The notes under the pieces were generated by a model that saw nothing but the letters and a program-made list of their open reading frames with translations, ran no database searches and was not told where the DNA came from. 64,000 nt of DNA from Tenrec ecaudatus (lineage: Eukaryota > Chordata > Mammalia > Afrosoricida > Tenrecidae). The position numbers were made by a program, and so were the translations under genes. The stretch spans positions 122,371,525 through 122,435,524 of the forward strand of contig NC_134539.1 of assembly GCF_050624435.1 (NCBI RefSeq), in the 5' to 3' direction. This document shows positions 31,359 to 43,826 of this stretch, piece by piece; position 1 is the first letter of the stretch, and each line of letters opens with the position of its first letter.

Positions 31359-32697
31359 TAGTGACATATTTTGCTATACCAACAGATATAATGCCAATGC
31401 CTCATGACTCCTTTGTATCCTATTTACAGCAATATTCTGAGGTAGGAAATTACCACAAGAAAGGGCTATTACAGCGGAAAAGACATTTTGAGTATGACAG
31501 GCCCAAACCCTAAAGATTTCAGAGCATGAACGCTCTGGAAGATGTGCTGTCTCCAAGATTAGATCGAGTGTTCTAAGAACGGAAAGGTGACTATTAAATC
31601 AGAGAGGCAGAAGAGAGTTTAGATATTGGTGTGTTCCTGAGAAAGGGTTCCAGGCGCTTCTCCAGCCTCCTCTCATAGCAGTAGGAATGAGGAATTTAAG
31701 GGCAAAGGAAATCTGCACCACACCCCCAGCTCAAGCCCACAGAAGTTGAGAGGGTACAGAAGAACTGTATGAGTTGTGGACCTCACCATTTGGAACAGAG
31801 GCAACCCCAAAGCATCCCTTCAGGCCTCTCTGTGGGGTGGGGAGAAGCAAGATGCATTCCACACACTGAGAAGAACACAGACCTGGGGCACCTAATTTTC
31901 TGCCATCTCGGAATGCTGAAGTAAAGAATGCATCTGGAGAAGCCCTGCAGTCAGGAGAGACAGTATACAGCGCCTGGGCCGACAACAGAGAAAGGAGACA
32001 AGGAGAAAGGATGTGGTACCTCTGGGCAGGTCCCAGGATGAACTGACAAATAAGGGCAAGATACTCCTCACTCCGGATCCGATGTGGTGGCCCTAGGTAA
32101 GCCTCCACGACTAAGAGGGAGCCCTAAGGGAAAGAGCTATGGACACCTTGAATTGACTAAAAGGCAGCATCTGCTACTTGGAAGGTTGATACAAAAACGA
32201 GAAATTGAGTTTCGGGAAAATGAAGAAAAGCACATTTCTCCCAAAGCTGCTTTATATGACGGTGTGCATATACCTTAGAATTTACAACAAATGGACACCA
32301 CAGGTGACCCATTTTTAAAAATGCCATATGCCCTAGACTTTGCCTAAGAATTGGACACTGAATTTGTGTGTGAAGAAAAGAGCACCTTTGTTGTGTCCTG
32401 ATCGATATCATCTTCGGATTTCACCCTATTTCTTTGGGGGTGGGATAAGTATTTTGCTCAGTTTGCTCAGGAACAAACTGATTCATCAAGACTTCTGCAA
32501 ATAGCTGACTTCTGGATTAGACTGTACTGCCTGCTTGCATTAAATGCTCAGTTGGTGGCCTGACAGAGCACTGTAATCATTTCTTCTCAATTCCCACAGT
32601 GAGGTAGTCCCAAGTGTCACGCCCTCACATACCTCTCATTCTCTGCCATGCTAGGATAACCTGGGAGGAAAACAGTGGGTGGGGGGAGGCTTTGTCC
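31359..32697. other. Unassigned, GC-moderate sequence
   Basis: No recognisable repeat. A minus-strand frame of 125 codons (31731-32108) exists but shows no recognisable domain. Nothing else is gene-like. Confidence 0.35.
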
Positions 32698-32711
32698 AAA
32701 ATCATACATTA

Positions 32712-32761
32712 TGTATGGATTGTGATAAGAGTTGTACGACCCCCCAAGAAAATGATTTTTA
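32712..32761 (+). mobile_element. Minimal L1 3' tip (~50 bp) with perfect TSD
   Basis: 'tgtatggattgtgataagagttgt...aagaaaatgattttt' is the last ~45 nt of the young L1 plus tail. The 14-bp TSD 'aaaatcatacatta' is perfect (32698-32711 and 32762-32775). Confidence 0.9.
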
Positions 32762-32775
32762 AAAATCATACATTA

Positions 32776-33367
32776 GATGAGCCAGAGGGGACCTCAGGAG
32801 AGCATTTATTTCAGTTTTTGCTTTGGAGCTGGACTTCAGTCAAACCACTCAAGAAGAATGATTGTCTATTCTATTTTTAAAAGCCCCCATGGAAAGCAGT
32901 CTCTAATAACCGGTTTCAATGTGTAATCTATATTTTGAGAAGACTCTTTTACTTTAGCAAATCTAAACCTAAGACCTTATCCTTTTGTTCACTGCAGAGT
33001 GAAATGCGATAAAAATATATTATTCAATTTGTGTTTTGAATCCTTGTTTTTGACTTAAGTATTGGATTTTGGCTTAAATATGGTGTTCTTCTGCTAGAGA
33101 TCTTGGCCCATGTAGAAAAGAGTTTCTGGCTTAAAGGGAGATTTTGCAAATTGCTCTCAGAAGGAGAGGACTGATGGTGAAGTTGGGTGGGGAGACTCTT
33201 CTCTGAAGTGCCCTCTTTCTCTCAGAGCCCACCGAGTGTGGAACTTCTCTGCTTAGAGGCTGAGAAAATGCTCTTCAGGACACCTGTTAGGCAGTGTCGG
33301 ATTTCCCAACAGGCAGGGTAAATTTACTAAGTAAAACAAAATCTTTTGATCATTTATTTTCTTCTTT
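32776..33367. other. Unassigned sequence
   Basis: No genes or repeats recognised. Confidence 0.3.
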
Positions 33368-33905
33368 TAAAAATAAAATCATTTTATTGGGGCTTGTACA
33401 ATTCTTATCACAATCCATCCATCCATCCATCCATCCATCCATGTGTCAAGCACTTTGTGCATTTGTTGCCCTCGTCATTCTCAAAACACTTTCTTTCTAC
33501 TGGAGCCCTTCCTATCAGCTCCTCCTTTTTACCCCTCCCTCCTCACCCTTCCTCCTTCATGAACCCTTGATAATCTATAAATTATTATTATTTGGTCATG
33601 TCTTACACTGAACAATGTCTCCCTTCACCCACTTTTCTGTTGCCTGTCCCCCTGGGAGGGGGTTATATATAGATCATTGTGATTGGTTCCTCCTTTCTCC
33701 CCCCACCTTTCCTTTACCCTCCTGGTATCGCTACTCTCAATATTGTTCCTGAGGGGTTTATCTGTCCTGGATTCCCTGTGTTTCCAGCTCTTATCTGTAC
33801 TCATGTACATGCTCTGGTCTAGCCGGATTTTTAAGGTAGAATTGGGGTCATGATAATGGGGGTAGGAAGCGTTAAAGAACTAGAGGAAAGTTGTATGTTT
33901 CAACA
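33368..33905 (-). mobile_element. L1 3' UTR, 5'-truncated
   Basis: Reverse L1 end 'aaaatcattttattggggcttgtaca', an expanded (ATCC)n at 33413-33442 inside the conserved 'caatccatacat' region, then UTR landmarks to 'ggaaagttgtatgtttca' at about 33902. Confidence 0.9.
33413..33442. repeat. (ATCC)n microsatellite within L1
   Basis: About 7 tetranucleotide units. They arose from the 'caatccatccat' seed present in other L1 copies (compare 53810 and 17100 in opposite orientation). Confidence 0.9.
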
Positions 33906-34731
33906 GTACTATACTATGCCCAAAATTTACCAATCTTAGAAAATAATTTCACAGTTGCTTACCACATCAAAGATTCTGCTTTGCAGGAGGAGGGGAGAAT
34001 GACCACTTAGTGGCTGCCATGCAAATGTATGACAAGGTATCTAGGACTGGCAGACATTCCTACCAGAGTAATGAAGGATACAGATGGAAGAAATCAAGTC
34101 AGGAGAGGGGAGCAGGAGCATACATGTCTCAGAGAAGACAAGTGCATGGCTGTTCATAGAAAAGGTGGGATGACCAACATCCTAGCTGGGAGGGCCAGGG
34201 AATGAATAACAATACTTTTAAGGACCCTAACTGGGGAGTATGCTTGGTACTATGCTAATAAGCCATATGTTCTGATTTTCTGTACACCCCTGGAGACCAT
34301 GAGCCATATAACACTGGACATTGAATCCTAGAGTTTCAAGATGCACAATACGCTCCAAAGGACATACCAGGGGGATGCGATGTAGACACAATGCGAGGTT
34401 AACTAGACTCTACCTCAAACACACCTGTAACCTCAATACGTTAAACTGATACTACATGGGGTGTGAAGGAGCAGAAGGTAGCTCTACCAAGGGTACCGAA
34501 CTATCGGTTGGTAGACTAACATTTACTTATTACCTCAAAGCTCTACTTGCTGTATTAAGAAATGTATTGTTCTGGCAGACCAGTGTGACACTGTCAGTAA
34601 ATGTTATTGTGAGTATTGCCTGAACGCTAGTTACCATTGTTTGGGCAAATAGTGTCCAGTCGTGTAAGGATTTATTCTGTACATGTAAATAATCCATGTA
34701 TTGTGATATGTAGTTAGCCTACACATTTTTA
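33906..34731. other. Unassigned sequence
   Basis: Mixed composition, no recognised repeat or gene. Confidence 0.3.
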
Positions 34732-36780
34732 TTAATAAATTATTTTATTGGGGGCTTTTACAACTCATAACAATCCATACATCAATTGTACCAAACTCAT
34801 TTGTACATTTGCTACTATCGTCATTCTCAAAACATTTTCTTTCTGCTCGAGCCCTTGGTATTAGCTCCTTTTTTTCCCCCTCCCTTCCCTACCCTCATGG
34901 ACCCCTGATAACTTATAAATTATTATTATTTTCATATCTTACACTTTCCACTGTCTCCCCTGGAGACAGTGTTTGGTTTTTTTTGTTGTTGTTCATTCCC
35001 CTGGGGGGGGGGGGTTGTTATACGTCAATCATTGTAGATGGTTCCCCATTTCTCCCCCTTCTCTCCCTCCTTTCCCGGCTCTCATGGTATTGCTACTCCC
35101 ATTACTGTTCCTGAGGGGTTTATCTGTCCTGGATTCTGTGTGTTTAGAGTTCTTATCTGTAACAGTGTACATGCTCTGGTCTAGGTGGATTTTTAAGGTA
35201 GAACTGTGGTCATGATAGGGGGGGGGTGAGGAAGCATTAAAGAATTAGAGGAATGTATGTGTTCCATCGGTGCTGTAGTGCACCCTGGCTAACTCGTTCC
35301 TTCCTTGTGACCCTTCTATGAGGGAATGTCCAATTGTCTACAGAAGGGCTTTGGATCTTCTCTCTGACCCCCATCGTTTATATCAATATATGTTTGTTTG
35401 GGGTCTTCTGATGCCTATTACCTGATCCCATTGATACTTCATGATCACACAGGTTGGTGTGCTTCTTCCATGTGGGCTTGTTGCTTCTCTGCTAGATTGC
35501 TGTTTATTTAACTTCCAGCCTTTAAGACCCCAGATGCTATATCTTTTAATAGTTAGGCACCATCAGTTTTCTTCACCGCATTAGCCTGTGCACCCATTTT
35601 GACTTCAGCAATCCTATCAGGAAGGTGAGCATCACAGAGTGCCAGGTTATTAGAACAAAGGATTCTTGTGTTGAGGGAGTAGAGACCCAATGTCCATCTG
35701 TTACCTATATTTAACATGTAAATATGTTGTACATAGACCTATATCCCTATTAATATATTTATATATGCTCATGCCTATATTCGTACTTATTTTTTATATC
35801 ATTTTATTATGGGCTCAAACAACTCTTATCATAATCCACACATACATCAATTATGTAAAGCACATTTGTACATTCATTGCCCTCATCATTCTCAAAACAT
35901 TTGTTCTCCACCTAAGCCCCTGGCATCAGCTCCTCATTTTTCCCCTCCCTCCCCACTCCTCCCTCCCTCATGAGCCCTTGATAATTCATAAATTATTATT
36001 TTGTCATATCTTGCCCTGTTCAATGTCTCCCTTCACCCACTTTTCTGTTGTCCGTCCCCCAGGGAGTAGGTTATATGTAGATCCTTGTAATCGGTTCCCA
36101 TATATTTGTATTTCTATAAATCTTTTTGCCTCCTAGATCTTTCATCTATTTCTTTTATTTTCCTCCTGTCCCATTATCATGTTCACCCCTCACTCAACTC
36201 TCAGTGCTTTCTCTCGGCTACATTGCACTTGATCACCCCCACCAGGTATTCTATGGCTTCCTCACCATCAATTTTAGATCCCTTGTCCCTTGTCCCTGGG
36301 TTCCTTTGCTACCCCCTCCCTTTCTCCCACCTCCTCCTCTCCCATGTCCCCCAGAGATGTCAGGCCCATTTTTTCCTCCTTGGGATTGGTTGTCCTGACC
36401 ATCTTATATGGATATACATGAAGAAAAAGTGTGTGGGGGTTGGGGGGGAGCCTATAAATAGTTCCAGGTCTGTCTGCTGGCCCTTCTGATTGTTTTCCAA
36501 TCGAACCTGGTGAAGTGCGATGCCCTGACTACCGATTCCGACGTCTATTTTGGGGGTTCCTGGGGGACTTCCTTACTTTGCTCCTTTTGCTGTTCTGTTG
36601 CATTCTGTTGTTTTTCGTGTTTCGCTCTGGGGTGTGTGTGTGGGAAGTCGGGGAGAGGCGGACCCAGCACAATACCCAAACTGTGTTTCCAGAGCTGTCC
36701 CACTTAGCACTGTGGGTCAGTGAGGACTGTCGTGTCTCCTGGTGGGGCCAGCCCCTGGGTCTGCCTACAGTTGTTTAATC
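34732..36780 (-). mobile_element. L1 3' UTR, nearly whole, with nested L1
   Basis: Reverse L1 terminus at 34735 ('aaattattttattgggggctttt'), UTR order to 35785, interrupted by another L1 tip. It resumes at 36100 ('ctataaatctttttgcctcctag') through the region equivalent to 13.3-13.6 kb and ends with the T/G-rich segment (36565-36650) that in L1-A lies just downstream of 'aggtcta'. The remainder to 36780 is the far 5' UTR-proximal part. No ORF2 is present. Confidence 0.8.
35790..36098 (-). mobile_element. L1 3' tip nested inside an L1 3' UTR
   Basis: A 309-bp reverse L1 end ('tatatcattttattatgggctc' to 'ccttgtaatcggttcc'). Flanks 'tatattcgtactt' (~35777) and 'tatatttgtattt' (~36099) look like a 13-bp TSD with two mismatches. 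Confidence 0.8.
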
Positions 36781-37084
36781 TCTCTTTCTCAATAGTGTTT
36801 TAAATGAGTACCATAGGATAATCAATGACACTATAAACAGAAGGCCCTTATGCTCCAGGGAGATAAGTGTTAAGATTCTTTACAATAAATTAACAAGGAT
36901 ATCTCTAAGGTGAAATGAAGATAAATAAAAGCACAGATTCAGGAATGGATTTGGGGCTCACACTTAAGCCTAGCTACAATCTAAGAACAACTAGTTCTTA
37001 GGACATGGCCATGCTCAACCCTTGCCTCATGTGAAGGAAACACAGAAGATATGGGTGCTATAGCAAAGTGTGGTTATCAGAAAG
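36781..37084. other. Unassigned sequence
   Basis: No recognised feature. Confidence 0.3.
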
Positions 37085-37820
37085 AATTGTGGCTGGGGTC
37101 TTAGTTTCCAAGCAAGTAGCCATCTAAGTGAGAAGTCAACTAAGCCCAAATGAAAGAAACACACCAACTATCGGTGATCCAAGCATTGTAAATTATATAA
37201 TCAAAATCCGAAGGAGGGAATCGTATCACAGCTTAACTTGTGAGATTCTTGTGTGTAGAAGGTTATGGATGACAGGGAAAGCCCAAAAATACTTTTGCAG
37301 GATCTACACAGGCAATAAACCGCCAGTAAGTTCCCTCTAAACATAACTGAGGGATGGGAATAACCTGGTTATTACACCAAGAGTATTGGAAAGATGACTA
37401 AAGTAGATTAAAATGATACATGACTTGAACAGTTAAAACCTTGTCACTTGATATCCCTTTTGAGATACTATGTACTTGATCTGGTTTTTTAATATTTTCT
37501 GTGGTTTTTTTTTCCATATTGGGATTTGTCTCTGTTGAATTTTGCCATTGTTGATAGCCTTCTTGACTCCCTGTTAGGTATTTTTCTGTGTCTTTTAGTG
37601 TATGAAACCCAGGATAGGTGAATCTATAGGATTCTTGGACGGTACAGTGGAGGACTTGGCAGGGGTGGGGCGGTAAGTGGGAGCTGATATTAAGGAGTTC
37701 AGGAAGAAACTGTTTTGCAACTGATTGTGATAGAGATTGTACAACACTGCTTGATATGACTGAACTTTGGAACAGTGTGATGTCTGGATTAGCTCCTAAT
37801 ACAATAGTTTCAACAACAAA
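37085..37820 (+). mobile_element. Older L1-type 3' UTR
   Basis: 'ggtcttagtttccaagcaagtagccatcta.gtgagaag.caac' is a distant version of the young UTR motif ('ggtcttaaaggcttgaaggtaaacaagtggccatctagctcagaagcaac'). The 3' part (37615-37800) aligns with 22372-22572 and ends 'tagctcctaatacaat'. It is probably an older subfamily of the same L1 lineage. A 186-codon minus frame across it (37398-37958) is incidental. Confidence 0.6.
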
Positions 37821-37824
37821 CAAA

Positions 37825-38432
37825 CAGAAATGCGGTGTTGAGGGGGGGGGGCAGAAAAGTGACCTAAAGTCCATCGGTAGACATTGGAACATCTCCCCAC
37901 AAGGGATCGCAGGGAAGTGATGAGTCAACCAAGGTGCAGTAGAGCACGGATGGATCACACAATGTTCCTCTGGTTCCTTGTACTGCTTCTCACTCTGGAC
38001 TGGACTGGAGCAGGTACAAAGGTATAGATAAGAGATAAAGCTGATAACATGGAATTCAAGAACAGGAATGGGAACAGTGACACCATAAGGGTAAGGGGAA
38101 GGGGGGAAGAGAAGGGGAAGAAGGGGGAGCTGATCTCAATGATTGGCACATAACCACACACCCTCGTCCAGGGGGAAGAACAGCAGAAACCATAGGAGAA
38201 GGGAGACAGAGGTCGGTGTGAGATATGAAAATAATAATAATTTATAATCTAACAAGGAGCCACGGAGTGGGGGTGGGAGGGGGGAAAAGAGCAGATGATA
38301 CCAAGGCTCAATAGAAAGTAATGAACGATGGCAACATATGTACAAATATGCCTGATACAACTGATGTATGGGTTACAACCCATACATCAATAAGAGTTGT
38401 AGGAGTCCTCAATAAAGTGATCTTTTAATTTT
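37825..38432 (+). mobile_element. L1 3' UTR, 5'-truncated
   Basis: Landmarks 'ccatcggtagacattggaacatc', 'gtgatgagtcaaccaaggtgcag', 'ggagcaggtacaaagg' and 'taataatttataat.taacaagg' lead to terminal 'gagtcctcaataaagtgatc'. A 28-bp near-palindrome replaces part of the end at 38362-38389. Confidence 0.9.
38362..38389. repeat. 13-bp inverted repeat (templated inversion)
   Basis: 'tgatgtatgggtt' is followed after 2 bp by its exact reverse complement. Other L1 copies read 'tgatgtatggattgtgataagag' here, so the right arm is a local inverted copy. Confidence 0.9.
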
Positions 38433-39892
38433 AAAAAAATGGTTACAAAACAGTAACATAAGCCAGAGAGGGGGAGGGGGGAAGATTCTGATTTGAGGTT
38501 TGGCTGGCATCTATCTGTCTTCTTTACCAACACCACAGCACCTTCCTACAGAACCAAAGCCTCTTTTCAAACTGACAATCCCTGATAGGGACAGTGTACC
38601 CAGTAAGGAATATTAACAAACTCTTTCAGATGTTTTTCATCCCATGTAGTAAAACACAGGTGAGACTGTTCAATAGCGATTAGTTAGTAAGCTTGTACTT
38701 AACTTGCTTACTAGGTAATCCCACCAAGGAAGGAAAGAAGACACAAGAATGGGACCCCAGAGACAGGAACCCGCTTCACTTAGCCCAAGTCCCAAATCTC
38801 ATGGTTAGTGGATAAGGAGAGAAGCCAGAAGGGAGGTTTTGATGGCACTGGTAACAAAACAAAACAAAAGAGAAGGAGTGTGTAAAGTGACAATAAGCAT
38901 TACTGATTAGTGGAAAATATAGGAAAATCTACCTAGGTTCTTGTAGGTTTTGTTTACCCAGTGTTTTTTAATTATGTGCGCAATATCTAAATATTGTCTA
39001 TGTACCCAAATAAATACATAGCAATAACTGAGTCTGTAAGTCCTGAGCTTTTGTCTCTGAGGTGATGAAAACCTTTGGGAAACAGTGCTGAGGATTGCAC
39101 AACACTGTGAATACAGCGAATGGCACTGAACTGTAAAGATGGGTAATACGGAAAATGTTGGGTCATGTGTCTCATAATTATATTTTAAATATGATTTTAT
39201 CAAAGTGACATTAGAAATAACAATGAAAAACGTAATTAAAAAATCAAAATGAGCATTATAGCTAAAGTCCTCTTTAAGTCCCCCCAGCCTCCCCCCCACC
39301 TGCCCGCCACTGCTTACATCATAAGACAGTCATTCCTCTCTGATTAGGAGATGATTTCAGCTTTTCTGGCCAACATAGCCTCTTCACTCTGGAATCAGGG
39401 CAGGTAATGGAGGAGATACTGGCATGAGTCAGGATTTCCTCAATTCTTGGATATATACAGTTTCAGAAGAGAATCATTGAGAATTTTCTCAGTCCAACCA
39501 AATCATGATGCAATTAGGAAAAAGAAGCAGATAGCCTTTCCTTTAAAAAATTTACATATTTTACCCATTTGTATATCCACATGCAAATTTGTCTGATTTA
39601 TAGTATACATACATTTTTGTTGTTGTTTGGGCATTAAAAAAAACTTGAGAGGAGGCAGATCAAGCCCAATTAATCTGCCACCATTAACCTTTAAACTTTT
39701 CACTCAACTTTCTGTTCTTCTCATTTCTGGGAGACTATCATCATTTCAAAGTGATATCCCTATTTTCTTACCTCCTCATCTTTCTTCTTTCAACTCCCTT
39801 CTCTCCAATTCATCCAAACATAGTCAGATTTCATAATAAAATGTCCTGGTTTTCTTACCAGTCTTCATTGGCTTCACATTAAAAATAAACCA
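38433..39892. other. Unassigned sequence
   Basis: Apparently single-copy, no recognised domain or repeat. A C/G-run ('cccccccacc') is near 39290. Confidence 0.35.
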
Positions 39893-41005
39893 AAAAAACA
39901 AGCTGAAGACCCAGAAATAAAAACATCAGCATACAGGCAACTGATCTTTGATAAGGGCCCCCCTGAATAACAAATGGGAACCAGATTCCCTGTTCAATAA
40001 GTGATGCTAGAAAAAAATGGATATCTATCTGCAGAAGAATGAAGCAAGACCCTTACTTCACTTCATGCACAAGAATAAACCCCAGGTGGATCACAGACCT
40101 TGAAATAAAACCTCAAACAATTAGGGCCACTAATGAGGGAATTGGTACAAACCTGAGAACCTTGGCACAGGAAATACATAGGCTATCAGAAATAGGGAAG
40201 GATACAAATACAGAGGAGTCACACATAGACAAGTCAGATATACTGAAGATAAGACACCTGTGTACATTGAAAGAATTCACCAAGAGAGTAATAAGAGAGC
40301 CCACCGACTGGGAAAACATCTTTAGCAATGACACATCAGACAGAGGCCTTATTACTAAATTGTACAATACTTTGCAAGCTTACAATAAGAGAAAAACTAA
40401 CTGCCCACTGAAGACCTGAACAAAAGTTTCACTGAGTCTGAAATCCAAATGGCCAATAAACATATGAGAAAATTTTCTTGATCATTAACCATAAGAGAAA
40501 TGCAAATTAAAATGAGATACCACCTAACACCCTCAAAGATAGCCCAATTCAAAAAATCAGAAAGCAACAAGTGTTGGAGGGGCTGTGGTGAGATAGGTGC
40601 TCTCATCCACTGCTCGTGAACCTGTAGGTATGTCCAGTCACTATGGAAATTGACTTCGCAATATCTAAAACAGATGGAAATCGGGCGACCATATGACCCA
40701 GCAATCCCCCTCCTGGGTATATACCCAGATGAGGCAAGAAACAAACCATGGCCAGACATCTGTGCTCCAATGTTCATTGCAGCACAATTCACAATTGCAA
40801 GGAGTTGGAAACAACTCAAATTTCCATTAACAGACAAATGGATTAAAAAACTGTGGTACATACATACAATTGAGTATTATGCATCACTAAAAAGCAGTGA
40901 TGAACATCTGAAGCATATCACCACCTGGGAAGAACTGGAGGAAATTATGCTACGTGAAGTAAGCAAAGCACAAAAGGACAAGTACAACAAGAGTTCGCTG
41001 AGGTA
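39893..41005 (+). pseudogene. L1 ORF2 C-terminal fragment (L1-B)
   Basis: Readable in pieces as the last ~360 codons of L1 ORF2. 'INPRWITDLEIKPQTI', 'DILKIRHLCTLKEFTKR' and 'DWENIFSNDTSDRGLITKL' lie in one frame (40039-40419). After a shift come 'MEIGRPYDPAIPLLGIYP', 'MFIAAQFTIARSWKQLKF' and 'LWYIHTIEYYASLKSSDEH' (40650-41006) with the natural stop. The endonuclease and RT core are missing by 5' truncation. It is the same subfamily as L1-A. Confidence 0.85.
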
Positions 41006-42914
41006 AATTTCTAAAAAAAAGAAAAGAAAAATGCAAAAGGGGCACAGGGAAAAGGCTACTGTATACACACACTCGAGGGGTAAGGTCCAGGTAGTATGGC
41101 AGGGGCCAGACAAAATCCAGGGGTACATGTGATCACCAACTAAATAGGAGGTGAGGGGGAGGAGAAGGGGAAAAAAAGATGTGGGTCTGGGGAATGGGCA
41201 CTGACCCATCCAAGGGGAGGGTATTGTTTGTGCCTCTACAGGGAAAGAGGGTCCAGACTTAAATCTGGTGTTCCGGGATGCCAATGCAGTGTGCCGGCAT
41301 GGAGAGGGGAGCCAGTGGAAGTGCCTGAGGACTCGGCCCCAATACCAGCTACCAGCTACGTGGACAACTGCTCCTCTCCCCAGAAGAATTTACTTTAGAA
41401 GATGGCACTGAAGCTGCAGCTAGGAGAGAGGGATATGTCTGATCAGAGCACATGGGAGCAAATGAGTGGGGAGGAAGAGAGAGTGGAGCACATCCTGGCC
41501 CACCAGGCCTGGAGGATGATATCCCAGCTCAGAACAGCCAATGCACAGAGTGGACCATATGACTGATCCCACTATGAGACATGCTATCCATCATTGGCCC
41601 AGGGCCCTAAGGGGGACGACACCAGAAACTCACTGCTTGGATTGGCCCGGACTGACCCTGCGACAAGGAGGCAAAACACTAAAGGCATGCAGCAGAGCAA
41701 CAGGGAAGCAGAGCAGGGAGCTCCTGAGGGAGTACAAAGGACAGACTCTGGGGCCATTGGACTTGACTGGAGGACACATCTAGATTTCAAAAATCAGACC
41801 TTGATCTATTTAGAGGGTTTTTTTCTTGTTAAAGTTTTAACATAGTTTCTTTGTTTTAATAAATGTATTCTTTTCTGGGTCATTGGTTTTCTTTTTGTTG
41901 TCATCGTTGTGTTATCTTTTGTCACTTTGTCTTGCTAAGGCTTGTTTTTTTGTGTGTGTATCATTATCTCTGCAGATCTATCTACATAAAATAGTCTGTA
42001 TGAATAGTTGGAGGAGAAAACAACAAGACCAATGGTCCCAGGGGAACATGGGAGAGGGGGAGGCGGGGGAAAGAGGGTGGTGTTTACCAACTCAGGGACA
42101 AGGAAGCCACAAGTGATCCAAAATTAGTGGCAAGGAGGCTGTGAGAGGACTGGTAGGGAACAAGCAAGGGCAATGTAACTGAGAGAAATTACTGAAACCC
42201 AGATGAAGGCTGAGCATGATCGTGAGACAAGAAGAAAGTAAAAAGAAATAGAGGAAAGAACTGGGAGGCAAAGGGTATTTATAGAGTCTAAATACAGGCA
42301 TGTACATATGTAAATAGATTTATATAGGATTGTGGGGAAATAGATCTATGTGCATATATTTATAGGTTTAATATTAAGGCAGCAGATGGACATTGGACCG
42401 CCACTCAAGTACTCCCTCAATGCAAGAACACTCTGTACTATTAAACTGGCATTCCATGATGCACACCTTCCTGACACGATCACTGAAGACAAAAGTGTGC
42501 ATAAGCAAATGTGAAGAAAGCTGATGATGCCCAGCTATAAACAGATATAGCATATGGAGTCTTAAAGGCTTGCAGGTAAGCAAGCAGCCAGCTAGCTCAG
42601 AAGCAACAAAGCTCACATGGAGGAAGCAACCCAGCCTGTGTGATCATGAGGTGTAGAAGGGACCAGGTATCAGGCATCAAAGACCAAAATATCATATCAG
42701 TGTGTGCCCACCTTCCTGATATAATCACTGAAGATAAATGGGTGCATAAGCAAATGTGGTGAAAAAAGTTGATGGTGCCTGGCTATCATTGTAAATGAGG
42801 GTGAATGCAGAGTGGAAACCCAAAGCCCATCTGTAGGCAACTGAACACACACTTACAGAAGGGTTGTGGGGAGGAAACGAGCCACTCAGGGTGCAGGGTA
42901 GCAATGATGAAACA
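41006..42914 (+). mobile_element. L1-B 3' UTR, left part
   Basis: Collinear with the L1-A UTR ('ggtccaggtagtatggcagggg' at 41086, 'gagtggagcacatcctggcccaccagg' at 41481, T/G-rich stretch 41815-41960). A second copy of the 'caccttcctgat..aatcactgaagata..' segment is inserted at 42709-42788. The UTR breaks at 'agcaatgatgaaaca' and resumes at 48085, where L1-C ends. Confidence 0.85.
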
Positions 42915-43826
42915 CAGACATACCAGAGGGACTCCGCAGAATTCAGCCTAGGAGAGTTGCATAGAGGGAAATTCAACGCAGCTGGAACATAGGAGGAGGA
43001 TTATAAAGATTAGTAGGCACAGGCCCATGGGGTTTTGAGGGGCTGGGGGCTTTTGGCTTACCTCATTGGAAGCCGGCTGGGCTTGACCTTGGCCCCACCA
43101 CTGTCTCTGCTGGAGCCTGGACCATTTGGAGCCAATGGGGGGCTTGGTATCAACACAGCCACAGTTTGCCCCTGACTGCCTCTGGGCAGGGACTGGACCC
43201 TTGTAGCTCCACTGGCAGGGATTGGACTCAGCTACATTGTTCCTTTTGTTTCCATCTCTTCTCTATATTCCTGCACAGTCTAAGCGATTTTACACTAAAA
43301 AAATTTTTTCTCCTCTTTGTCTCTTTCCTGTTCTCTCACACTCCACTGCTGACCTTCAAACCACTCCCCTAGGGCATTTACACCTGCACCACACCCAGTT
43401 AGGTGAGCTCCACCCTGTGCAGCTAGCCTGAGGCTAGGTAAGCCCTGCTTTCCCTCCAGGGGATACTCTGGCCAACTTCTTACAGGGAAATTCCTGCCTG
43501 GGTACCTGGGGGCATAGGCAGCTTGGCCAACACTCGTCAATATTCCAAGCTGTCGTAGGAACCTTTGCCTAACCTCTGCAACACCAAAGACAAGCCACCA
43601 GCCTTCTGGAGCACTCCCCTGAGAGGGAAGCCACAGGAGGGTAAAGTGATAGGTTAATTCCATAGTGAAATTAGCTGTAGGCAGTTTGAAGAAGCAGTCC
43701 TACAAGTCTCCCAGAGAGAGCCAGTGCTCTTCAACTCCCTGGAAAATGGCACCTGGCTTCTCTAAAACACCGCAATGCAAACAGCCATCAGCCCCAACGA
43801 CCTCAATGAAAAAACAGGAGTAACAA
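42915..43826 (+). promoter_or_regulatory. L1-C 5' UTR
   Basis: About 910 bp of GC-richer sequence lies between the TSD and the ORF1 start. It has no counterpart elsewhere in the window, as expected for a 5' UTR present only in full-length insertions. The internal promoter is presumed from L1 biology and no motif is pinpointed. Features: a G-rich stretch near 43035-43060 and a pyrimidine-rich block at 43225-43340. Confidence 0.55.

Noticed and set aside
31731..32108. 125-codon minus-strand frame in low-repeat sequence
   Set aside because: No recognisable family, no splice or promoter context, and a length easily reached by chance in 64 kb. Kept only as a note in the unassigned region.
33413..33442. 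(ATCC)n array as a satellite or CRISPR-like repeat
   Set aside because: It is a microsatellite expanded from a seed within the L1 end. The window is eukaryotic.
35690..36136. 148-codon plus-strand frame
   Set aside because: It runs antisense through a nested L1 3' tip. The same peptide words recur at each minus-strand L1 end.
36480..36780. GC-rich patch with several CpGs, possible promoter
   Set aside because: It is the reverse of the 5' part of an L1 3' UTR, too short for a CpG island and without a gene.
37398..37958. 186-codon minus-strand open frame, the longest in the window
   Set aside because: It crosses the boundary of two L1 3' UTR segments, shows no domain and has repeat-derived composition. 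It is not a gene.
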